This document shows positions 35,421 to 47,000 of a DNA stretch of 64,000 bases, piece after piece. The translations under genes were made by a program, and so were the position numbers. This DNA comes from Notospermus geniculatus (lineage: Eukaryota > Nemertea > Pilidiophora > Heteronemertea > Lineidae). The notes under the pieces are model-generated. The model saw only the letters and a program-made list of their open reading frames with translations. It had not been told where the DNA came from and did not search any database. Numbering within the stretch: the first letter of the stretch is position 1; the number at the start of each line of letters is the position of its first letter. The stretch lies in contig NMRB01000054.1 in the NCBI GenBank assembly GCA_002633025.1, positions 149,134 to 213,133 of the forward strand, read 5' to 3'.

Positions 35421-36161
35421 ATGCTCCACAGTAGACTGCTACTTTTTCTGGGTCTTTTAGGTAAGTGATATCAACCATTTCAAGGTGTTTTTACAAACAA
35501 CGATTTTTGTGCTCTGATAACCCATCAAAACACTTCATTAACACTAGGCCGTATGCACCAACGAAGATTATCTTGAACTCAGGTTGAGCCACAACTTCAT
35601 GCCCTGGCAAACCTGAACATTTGAAAAGCTGTGGCTGCAAACTGAGTTCAAGATAATCTTCGTTGGTGCATACGGCCCTAAGTCCACAGCGATGAACACA
35701 CGAGACGGTACACCATGATCCTGTGGCCGATGGATACTTGGAAATATCATGAGACGATTCCCTTTTCCTTTTTAGGTGCTGCTGTTGCAGTGTTCGATTA
35801 CCCAACGCCACATCAGCGATGTAAGTCTATTTCTTTCTAGTCTAACTACATGTCATCCAGACCGTGCAGGTCCTTTTAGGCGGGTCTGGGATCAAATTAC
35901 ACAACCCCTCCTCTATAACAAAACTCGTTAAAAGGGCATTTGGAAGCAAGCAAGAGTAAAGGAAACCGCAGAAATATCAACTTATCTCTGTTCAGGCATT
36001 CCTAGGCAACCCGTGGGTCATGTTCTTCTCTCTCCTCCTTTGCTTCCAGATCGATTCCGACGCTATGCCCCTCCCCGGAACAGTCACCACTTACTCCAGG
36101 ACACCTTGTTTCCCGTCCACTATGACCTAACCATCAGACCAGATATCTATCAGGAGAGAGA
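35421..36161 (+). pseudogene. M1 aminopeptidase copy A, 5' fragment (exons 1-3, broken)
   Basis: Exons 35421-35460, 35776-35820 and 36050-36161 correspond to exons 1-3 of copy B: signal peptide ([14 protein letters not shown]) and the first part of the N-terminal domain. The duplication junction cuts exon 3 after IYQERE; the frame then runs into non-homologous sequence (CVEIIVTANICPC...) and stops at 36238-36240, for a theoretical product of 91 residues. The promoter region is copied with it. Exons 1-2 could also splice onto exon 3 of copy B, which would make this an alternative 5' end rather than a dead gene. Confidence 0.85.
35547..35677. mobile_element. 131-bp hairpin MITE in intron 1 (copy A)
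   Basis: ggccgtatgcaccaacgaag is mirrored exactly at the other end, and cta flanks both sides. The orthologous site in copy C (55519-55521) is empty with a single cta, which confirms the insertion and a 3-bp target duplication. Confidence 0.88.
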
Positions 36162-37277
36162 ATGTGTAGAAATAATTGTCACTGCAAACATTTGTCCTTG
36201 CTTCATGCCCCAAATAATTCCCACGATAACAGCCAATTAGTTCCCAATTAAATTCTTTGTTCCAAGTCCCCAATTGTTTAATACAGCCATTAAACTATCG
36301 AGGATACATGTAGCTGACAACGGCCAATCAAATCAGGCCAGGGTCTGCGCCAGCTCATTAAAATGTAAAAGTATTAAAATCCTGTGCTCTAAGCAAATGA
36401 TTGAAAATTTGTTGAGCAATAAAGATTGAGATTGAAATTTCACTACAAATGTAATTAAATTTCACTAATTAGAATCATATTCGGGGAACCGGGAGTAGAG
36501 TAGAACATTTTGGTTACCGTAGTTGAAAACTAACACATCAGATAGAAACAAGTAAAGTGATGAAAATAATATTTAGGCAGCTTGTAGGTTCACTCGCTTC
36601 AAACTTTGAAAACTTCACGACTGTTGCACACACTTGGTTTGTAGTTTTATATCTTGTTGAAATACATTGTATTCCAATAGAACATTCTGTAAAGGTGAAC
36701 CACCGGAGGTATTCTAAAGGTCTTCACTAGACCTGTCGTTTGTGACAACTAAAGTGGTCTGTTTTTTCTGGAAACAAGTTTAGTATCAAATCATCATACC
36801 ACAATCAATTCATTCCAAACATGCCCCAAAATACATGGTCCACATTTATGACAAATAATCGGAGCAAAAGCATCCATAGGCTGAATCATTGTCAGAGTCA
36901 AATAGATACGTGTGCTCAATATTAACCCATTTACGAGATCAGCTAATTCCATGTTTTCCCCAATATATCAATCGGTCCAAAAAATGACATGTTACGTATC
37001 ATCAGTTACGGTATTTTGAGGTATGAATGTCGAATGGAGATCATACGACTGTAGTTCTACGGTTTATTTAACATGAAGTCTCTATACCCGGTATGGAATA
37101 AATGTTAACGTTAGCAACAATCGAGTTCGGCTTCATTCTTTCAATCGCCATGTTGTAACCAACAGCAACTTGTTTCTCGTCTGCATTTCGAATGTCCCTA
37201 TCAAAATCTCCTCTGTTGTGCGCCCGAACCCAGAGGACAAATGTATCGCTTTGGTGAAGAAAGACATATCCAAAGAA

Positions 37278-37403
37278 CGAGAAAGCACAAAAATTGACAC
37301 ACAAAATGATAAATATCAAGAAGTTAACTTCCAGAATCTTACGAATTTTCGACCCCAACCGGGGTCTTCCTCAGGCACTTTTCAGTTCGAGAGACCAGAA
37401 AGA
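37278..37403. mobile_element. ccccaaccggggtcttcctc fragment (unit 2)
   Basis: Duplicated counterpart of 34614-34735. Confidence 0.5.
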
Positions 37404-38093
37404 AGAAAGTGGTGAAGAAAGATACACCCGGTCCTCGTCAATTTCCCCAAAGAAAGGTTTTTATTCAATAGATTTCTGGGGTAGCCGCATAGAAACTTCG
37501 CTAGTGCTTCGACAGCCTATCGGTGTTAAACTGCATGGAAAAATGTACAGCACTATCGGCAGATGGGCTCCGCGCTAGCGCAAGCGGAGTTTCTATGCGG
37601 CCACCCCTGGACGCTGCCCTTTTTCGCTACCATCTCCATGATTTCCCGTCGACTACATGCCGTCATGGCTGTGGGCGGTAAGTTTTGAAAACGAGAAAAC
37701 TGCAGAAGGATTACGTCGGATGGGCCAGTGATGGTGACTGGAAGCGAGAAAAACCATGACAGGGGAATGCTAGAAACCATTCATTTATTTTGTTCGCCTC
37801 GACTCGACTCGGACTAGGTGTGACCATTAGCCTAGTTCTATATCTGTCTCTCGGCTCGTCATCAGTTTAGTATGATGGTATCAACCATCATGATCTGTTT
37901 GCTAAAGACTTGATGTTGATTACAGAACGGTCAAATTGGCAGATTATCTGTAATTGGTTCACTGGACCACTTCCACAAATTGACTTTGGACTCAATTGAT
38001 GGTTTGACATTTTGGTATATCTATAACTTCACTCTAAGCCCTGTGCCATATGTAGACAGAGTATCCATCAGTATAGTTATCGATGACGACAGA

Positions 38094-41000
38094 ATGCTCC
38101 ACAGTAGACTGCTACTTTTTCTGGGTCTTTTAGGTAAGTGATATCAACCATTTCAAGGTGTTTTTACAAACAACGATTTTTGTGCTCTGATAACCCATCA
38201 AAACACTTCATTAACACTCTTTGATTAACACTAGGCCGTATGCACCAACGAAGATTATCTTGAACTCAGGTTGAGCCACAACTTCATGCCCTGGCAAACC
38301 TGAACAATTGAAAAGCTGTGGCTGCAAACTGAGTTCAAGATAATCTTCGTTGGTGCAGACGGCCCTAAGTCCACAGCGATGAACACACGAGACGGTACAC
38401 CATGATCCTGTGGCCGATGGATACTTGGAAATATCATGAGACGATTCCCTTTTCCTTTTTAGGTGCTGCTGTTGCACTGTTCGATTACCCAACGCCACAT
38501 CAGCGATGTAAGTCTATATCTTTCTAGTCTAACTACATGTCATCCAGACCGTGCAGGTCCTTTTAGGCGGGTCTGGGATCAAATTACACAACACCTCCTC
38601 TATAACAAAACCCTCGTTAAAAGGGCATTTGGAAGCAAGCAAGAGTAAAGGAAACCGCAGAAATATCAACTTATCTCTGTTCAGGCATTCCTAGGCAACC
38701 CGTGGGTCATGTTCTACTCTCTCCTCCTTTGCTTCCAGATCGATTCCGACGCTATGCTCCTCCACGGAACAGTCACCACTTACTCCAGGACACCTTGTTT
38801 CCCGTCCACTATGACCTAACCATCAGACCAGATATCTATCAGGAGAGAGAAGAAGACTTCAAATTCGACGGTAATGTTACCATCTTCTTCGACTGTCGCC
38901 GGTCTACCAACAGGATAAAACTCCATTCAACCGAACTTAAGATCGATCCGGCTTCGATCCGGCTTAGCGGTGATCAAGGTCGTTTGGTGGTGACAGGGAC
39001 GGAGGAGGATAAAGACAAAAGCTTCGTAACCTTCCACCTGAACAAGCGACTGAGGAGAGGACGTCATTATGTCATAAGGCTCTCTTTCAGTGGGCGATTA
39101 CGAGTTAACCTGAGGGGGCTGTACCTGACAGGATACATGGTGAACCAAACCCGACAGTAAGTGAACGTTCTGTCTGGTGAGGTTGAGCATCCGGTAAACT
39201 GACATTAGGGAGGTTTCGCAAAGCTGACAAAACACGAAGTAGGCTACGAAATGCGAAATTCAACTTCATTTCCATGACGCAATGTGTTTCTGGAGATGGT
39301 TGCTACCACAATGTCCCTGCCGCCAGTGCGTCGTTTAGCATATCATGTAAGACCGAGGGAGTTATGGTGCATCTTGAATTTTAAATTTCCACTTCGTATC
39401 TACGAAGTGGAAACGAAAGATAAATTTCAAAGTTTAATATACGTCGCAACTCTATCGGTCTAACGTCATACGCTAAAAGACGCTCTTGCAGGCGATATTC
39501 GTGGTACCAATCATCTCCTGAAATACATTACGTCATGGAAATGAAGTCCAATTTCGTATTTCGTACTTCGTGTTTCGTCAGATTTGCGAAACCTCACTGT
39601 TGTAATAAGTTTTGCGTCGATCACTGTTGCGATTTTCAAGTGGTGGGATGACGCACCCTTTGTCTATAGCCAACGCTGCAGAAACAAGCAATTCTTTTGA
39701 GCGTTTGCGCTCGAAAATCGCGTGAATGGACAGCCAGCGGGGCGATGCCGCAACCATGTTTGTTTCCGCGGCGTTGGCCATGGACAAAGGATGCGGCATC
39801 GCACTGCGAAATTCGAATGAATGGATTCTTTTGCCTTTCGTGGAAACGGGGCTTCATAGCGAATTCTTGATTCTTGTAGCTATATGGCAATCACTCAAAT
39901 GGAGCCCAATGACGCAAGACGAATGTTTCCATGTTTTGACGAACCAGCGTTGAAGGCGACGTTCAACGTGACCGTGTTGAGAAAGTCATCCCATGTGGCT
40001 CTGTCCAATATGCCTCTGATCAAATCAGCGTTATTGTAAGTACACGGCTCTTGAAATCATCATGCGTTGTAGGACGGGCAAGCTTTCTGAAGGCGGAACT
40101 TGATTATAGGGTCATGAAGGTTATCCTGTACCAGAGTTTCATCACAGCACTGAGAACATTGAGGCTGCATGGGAAAGAGGGACTGAGCAAGGGAGAGGAG
40201 GAGAGGACTGCAGGGAATAGAAACTTGATAAAGAACAGACCCTGCCTATTATTACCACTGCGGCTGACCCTTGAATGAAAAAATTAGTACAGCCGTTCTG
40301 TTCCCCAAGTGATATTCAATACGACGACTGTACCTCATTTTCAGAGCGAACGGATGGTACGCTGACACCTTTGACAAGACACCAACTATGCCGACGTATC
40401 TGGTGGCTATAGCGGTCACTGATTATAAATTTAAACAAGGGTACACGAAGCACGGGATTAAGGTAGGTGAGACGAGACAAGGTAATGCAGAGGTACTGGA
40501 CACCGAAATTTAGATTATGAAGGAAAACAAAAAGCTGCTTACAAATGAAGACTGAATACATGTAAATGTTTCTTTCATAACATCCTTTTAGATTCGAGCT
40601 TGGTGGCGAGAGGATGAGCTCCACAAAGTCGACCACGCCCTGGCCAAAGCGATCCAATCGACCGAATGGTTTACTGAATACACCGGGATAAATTATACTC
40701 TTCCCAAGATGGGTAAGTGAATCATACCATACCATAACATTACCAATGTGAGGAGTGTTACACTTACAGGTGATGAATTTATTGACGAGTGGCAGTGGAT
40801 CGATGCTGATGATAACGGCGATCGGATGCCCATTTTCGGTCAGCTCTGAAATCTAATGCCCTAGTGTTGGAGCGGGATGCTAATTGATTGTAGCAACAGC
40901 TTTATGCCGTTCTACCAAGTACACTCTAGCGTACAGCTCGCTCTTATATCAACTAACCACGCCCCCACTGTACCAGTGGAGATACTGCCTGTTACCACTG

Positions 41001-44000
41001 GAGGGTAGTACAATTCCCAAAGCTGACGAAGCAAGACACGATGAGCACAACAAATAAAGCGTTTTTTTTAAAATTCTCCACAGACAACATTGCCGTGCCA
41101 GACTTTTCACACGGTGGTATGGAAAACTGGGGTCTGGTCACCTATACCCTGATGGCAATACTTTATGACCCTGCCACGGACGGAGAATGGAGAAAGGGTT
41201 TTGTTACATCGGTTACAGTCCACGAGGTGGCTCACCAGGTGAGGAGTCCTTGGGATACTTTTGCCGTAGAAGTAAGAGTGGTTGTTCAGAAAGAGCTTGA
41301 ACATTTTTAGAACATTTCTCTTGCTCATACGTCGGTTTTCCTCTTCAGCGTCCACGGGATGTTACGAAATCACCATCCTACATCAGTAAAAACAAGAGGA
41401 CATCGGAGCGATGTCAATGGTTATAGGTCCAATTGATTTGTCTTGGTCATCGGTTTGTTTCAGTGGTTTGGGAACCTTGTGACCGCGAAATGGTGGAATG
41501 AAATTTGGATCAACGAAGCCTTGACCGCCTACATGTCTATAAAATGTCAAGATGACGTCATGCCAGAGAGAGACATGGTAAGTTACGGTAGTTCATTGGG
41601 TGTGGATGGAACATAAAATGACACACAACAAAGCGAATGCCTGTCATCCCTGTGTGAACGCAGGAAAAGTCACTCAAGAATCAAAGTCCGGGGGTGCTAT
41701 TGTCCTAGTAGATTAAGAATTTAAACCGTGTTGTGAAGGATTATGTCGGCAACTTTCACCATAATCGTTGAAGATGCATGGTATGGAAGGCAAAAGCGGA
41801 AAAGACTGGGATATTATGAGAAAATAAGGTTGAAAGACACTCACCGAATATGATGTCCGTGAAGCACTTAGATTCAGGTTTCTTTTCGCGTACACGAAAA
41901 CCAAGAGGGAGAGGGAGAACAAGTCCGCAGCTGGGGTTTTATAAGATTTCGTTTCGTCATCAAAACAGCCACCATACTGCATGCTGTAAAGGGAATGCAG
42001 AGTAAGGATGAGTTAAATGACTAAAGCTGATCAAATTTTCTGCAGATGGTAGAACATCTAACGACTAGAAGAAGAGCATTGAACACGGACAGTTACCACA
42101 CCTCGCATCCCATTGACTACAGCGTCATAAGACAATCTGAACTCGAAAAAGTCTTTGATAGTATCACATACGGCAAGGTACGTCGTGCTTAGACTAGTAA
42201 GCAATGAATGGCGTGGGTGACATCAGTCATTATACATGTACACCATGATGATGGATCTGATAGTCGGCGTGTACTTGTGAAAAGATCAGAGCAGCTGCTT
42301 CAACAACTCTGGAAAGGTAACCAATACCGCCCTAGTTTTCGGAGAGATAACAGGAAAAGCTAGAAAACTCGATTTCAATACTGCCTTCCATCACTAAGTA
42401 TCCTAAGTGAGCACTATGGGCGCCTCCTCCATGCCTTGTTCAGTATGGGGCGGATAGGCTAATATTTCCGACATGAAGGAAGCGCTCACATGTGCCCCCA
42501 TCTTAGGGAGGGAGGGCGAAAAAGAATTGCGCCCCCCTGAAAGCCCAGTAGTCGCTACCCTTTCCGTAGGCAAGCAAGGATGTAGAATCATGTCGCCTCC
42601 GACCCTGATGTGGCCTCTTGCCTGCTCACGAGAGAATGAGGGGATTATGGTCAAGCATGCCTGCAGCGCCACATAGTGTCAGCTTAGGATACCTTCTTGT
42701 GGTCGAGGCCCTTATTCGGTGATGTCCTTTCCTCCTGTACAGGGTGCTTTGATCCTCCTGATGTTGGATGGTGTGATAGGGCCGAAGGAATTCCGACGTG
42801 GCATCCAAATCTTTCTCCAGACCCACCAGTTTGGCAACGCTGACCAATATGACCTTTACGACGCCTTTAACGAGGTAAGAGTAAAGATTAAACAGCCATG
42901 ACAGCTGCTATACTTTCAATTTTTTCACCTGAACTAAAAAGAATGGCTTGACATGAACGATCAGGAATCGCTGATGGCGGCTTCTCATTTGCAGGCCCTT
43001 CACAACACCGATAAGGATTACCTACGCGGAGTAGACATCGGTGAATTCATGCCGACCTGGATCAAACAGGCAGGTTACCCTGTTCTGGACATCCGTCGAG
43101 ACGGGAACAGGATATTGGTAAACCAGAGCCGTTTCCTTGTCGATCCAACCGTCAAGATTCCTGACGAATTCAAGTCACCATTTGGGTAGGCAAACAGCAA
43201 GTTGTAGTATATAATAACATCTCCCAAAGTAATGAGTGGAGCTGGAGGTGGCGTCAGCTTCCTTTACTGAAAATCGTGGAGGCAAAATGGAGACGACGTT
43301 TCTCTTCTTTGCTTGTGGTGTCTTTGTCAAACATATTCTCCGTTCAGCCGCCTACCAGGAAAGGAAAGGAGTGACATCTTGGACGTTAGGACAGTGGGTC
43401 GTCGGGAGACTTCTGTTGTCTAGGTTGGCTTACATTAGATAATCTCTGTTGATGATGGGTCGTATGTTTTCCATTTCCAGATACGTCTGGATAATCCCAC
43501 TCTTCTTATCAACGAATGCGACAGGAAAGGCTGTGCAGACTCCACCGGTTTGGATGCATGATGTTGAGCGTAAATATATTTTTTCCTCTCCATGACAATT
43601 TTAGGCCTGATAATATCAACCTTCAGAACTCTGAAGCAAAGCAATGACTTGTGTGTACCGTCTAGACTGACCCAACGTTCGAAGACTGAAGCTCCTTAAA
43701 GTAACTTTTCCGGATATGGTGAATCGCCATCTGAGTTCAGTATCCAGAACTGCTTGTCGCTCTGACCCAACGTCGATCATCGTGAGCAATCGTCCGAGAT
43801 ATCTTGCTTTTCCTTTAACCATCTGACGGCCATTCGTTTGAAGGTTTTTTTGGTATCTTTCTTAAAGTTGATATCAGCAAGGACGTGAACTTCGCCAAGG
43901 CCGATGAAACAGCCTGGATCCTAGGAAACCACGGCCTGAAGGGATATTACATTGTGAATTATGATGAGAGAAACTGGCAGCTTCTGTCCGATCAGCTCTT

Positions 44001-47000
44001 GACAGATCACACGGTAGGTGGATCGCGCCGACACTCGATTCGTTGATTTGTTGATTCGCCACAACACCACACTGCACTTCATGAATTTAGAGCATATACT
44101 ACATGTATTTCCTATTGGTATCTAAAACGAGAAAGCACAAAAATTGACACACAAAATGATAAATATCAAGAAGTCAACTTCCAGAATCTTGCGAATTTTC
44201 GACCCCAATCGGGGTCTTCGTCAGGCACTTTTCAGTTGGAGAGACTGAAAAGTGCCTGAGGAAGACCCCGGTTGGGGTCGAAAATTCGCAAGATTGACTT
44301 CTGTTATTTATTATTTCCTACTGGGATACATCTGATCCAAAATAAGCACCATGACATCGATAAATGTCTAGGATAATGCATCGCCACGAACTCCCCTTAC
44401 ATCACACTGGTGATTCTTCATCCACACGTACATGTACAGTATTCTTACTTCTTCCAGGTCATACCCACAATCAATCGTGCTCAGTTGATTGATGACACAT
44501 ACAGTCTTGCCAAGTAAGACATTGTGTTGTTCATGTTCTTTGTTCCTCATCTTCCTGACGGGTTTCAGTTGCTCCCGAACTAAACTTGAAATGGCTCGAG
44601 GTGATCACGAGATACCTTCTCAGTTTCGTCGCCTTCAAGACAAGAGTAGAGCATCTTCGATGATCGAAGGCCGATCTGCTCTCCACTGCGTTACATCGCA
44701 CGTCACCCTTCGAGAAATTGACCGGTCCACGGCGTATCTGCCGCCTCGAGAAGAAGAGGCCAATCAGAATCGGTGTTGTAAAATTTGAATCGTGGTACAA
44801 ATAATGGTAGCCGAAGACCCGATATAAAGTGCAATATGATTGGTCGACCGGTAAAGTTGGCATCGTGCCAAGATACGCCGCCGACTGGTCTTTTTCTCGA
44901 AGGGTGATGTAACGTAATGGTGAGCGGCCTTCTATCATCGAAGATGGAGTAGAACGTTAGACGGGGTGACAGGATAATGATACCGTATGCTTCTTCTTTA
45001 GAGCTGGCCAATTGCATCTGACGCACGCCCTGCATTTCATGCGATATCTCAGGAAAGAGAAAGAAGAACACCCATGGACAATGTTCTTTGCCAACTTTGG
45101 AAGGATTGGAGAAAAACTGCGCAAGACTATTAATTACGGTCTGTTGAGGGTAGGTGATTTCAGTCTGCGGTCTGACGTGGGTAGGTGCATGGTTACGGTC
45201 TGTTGTGGGTAGGGGTAATTTTGTCGGTTCAGGGGAGGTGATTGAGTCTGTTGAGGAATGGTGATTTGGACGTGCTTTTACTTGGACGAAATAACCAGTA
45301 CACCGACGATAGTTTCAAATTAGAGGTAATTGCCAACTTGAAGAAACTAATGAATAAAAAAAAGAACAATTTTTCAGTCTTTTGTGTTGGAATTGGTTGG
45401 GCACAAGTTTGATGACATAACATGGGATAAAGCGGACAAAATGCATGATTTGAGGTAAGAATACAAGAGACAGCTTGATGGTACAGACACACGTCTTTCG
45501 ACCTGTATTAAAACGACGTCTACTGTTACGTCATCTTCTACGTCAGCTTCTACTTATTAAAAGGCTAATGTGTAGGCTACATGTAGCCCTACCTATGAAT
45601 TGTTAGGATTGTCGGATTTCCCAACTCTCCTTGTTCACACGCACATTGATTGGTGGGATAAGCCGGAAATGAAGTATAGGCCTATATCATTTATTGTTCA
45701 ATTTGTTACTCGTGGTGGGCATCTACTGGTGAATCTCTCTTTATCAGATACATATTTCAAATTTCAGCCGTGTTGATCAAGCAATCGATTTGGAAGGATT
45801 GGAGAAAAACTGCGCAAGACTATTAATTACGGTCTGTTGAGGGTAGGTGATTTCAGTCTGCGGTCTGACGTGGGTAGGTGGTTACGGTCAACCTCCAACA
45901 GAGCCAACCTCCGGAGCGTGTTCGACCCTGCTTGGAGGATGGGTTACGGTGGGTCTGTTGTGGGTAGGGGTAATTTGGTCGGCTCAGGGGAGGTGATTGA
46001 GTCTTTTGAGGAATGGTGATTTGGACGTGCTTTTTACTTGGACGAAATAACCAGTACACCGACGATAGTTTCAAATTAGAGGCTTCTCAACTTGAAGAAA
46101 CTAATGAATATTAAAAAGAACCATTTTTCAGTCCTTTGTGTTGGAATTGGTCGGGCACAAGTTTGATGACATAACATGGGATAAAGCGGACAAAATGCAT
46201 GATTTGAGGTAAGAATACTAGAGACAGCTTGATGGTACAGACACACGTCTTTCGACCTGTAACGACGTCTACTGTTACGTCAGCTTCTACTTATCAAAAG
46301 GCTAATGTGTAGGCTACATGTAGCCCTACCTATGAATTGTTGGGATTGTCGGATTTCCCAACTCTCCTTGTTCACACGCACATTGATTGGTGGGATAAGC
46401 CGGAAATGAAGTATATATCATTTATTGTTCAATTTGTTACTCGTGGTGGGCATCTACTGGTGAATCTCTCTTTATCAGATACATATTTCAAATTTCAGCC
46501 GTGTTGATCAAGCGATCGTATCTGGGGCCTGTCAATTCGATTACCAACCATGTTTGAAGAAGATGACGGAATTTTACAGGAATGCCAATGTTCTACCGTG
46601 AGTAGTGTTCAGACAGTCTTTGTTTCTACTACAGAAGGACATCATCACGAAGACTGAGACGCAGCTCTTGGGCAGTTACATAACGAATCGAATCGTTCTG
46701 TTGACATCACATTCTCACAGCCAGAACGCCTGTTCTTTTCACGGCATTGGTGCCTGAAAGCGATGAACTAGCAGTAGAGCTTCTCAGGGTGTTGGTGCCT
46801 GAAAGCGATGAACTAGCAGTAGAGTTTCTCAGGGCGTTGATGCCTGAAAGCGATGAACTAGCAGTAGAGCTTCTCAGGGTGTTGGTGCCTGAAAGCGATG
46901 AACTAGCAGTAGAGTTTCTCAGGGCGTTGATGCCTGAAAGCGATGAACTAGCTAGCAGCAGAGTTTCTCAGGGCATTGATGCCTGAAAGCGATGAACTAG

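Larger units (their letters stand above)
33505..36161. repeat. Tandem duplication unit 1 (aminopeptidase copy A)
   Basis: Sequence starting atgtgtagaaataattgtca at 33505 starts again at 36162, immediately after cggagagaga-type exon 3 sequence. The period is 2,657 bp and the two units are nearly identical apart from small indels. Confidence 0.92.
36162..38850. repeat. Tandem duplication unit 2 (5' half of copy B)
   Basis: It is the second copy of 33505-36161 and contains the presumed promoter and exons 1 to part of 3 of the intact gene. Confidence 0.9.
45096..46518 (+). repeat. 693-bp internal tandem duplication (end of exon 15 to start of exon 17)
   Basis: The sequence starting tttggaaggattggagaaaa at 45096 starts again at 45789. 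Each unit includes the end of exon 15, intron 15, exon 16, intron 16 and the first bases of exon 17. Differences between units are few, so the event is recent. Confidence 0.92.

Noticed and set aside
46747-46986. [13 protein letters not shown] repeat peptide
   Set aside because: It lies in aminopeptidase intron 17, between exons whose splice phases join directly; it is a minisatellite.
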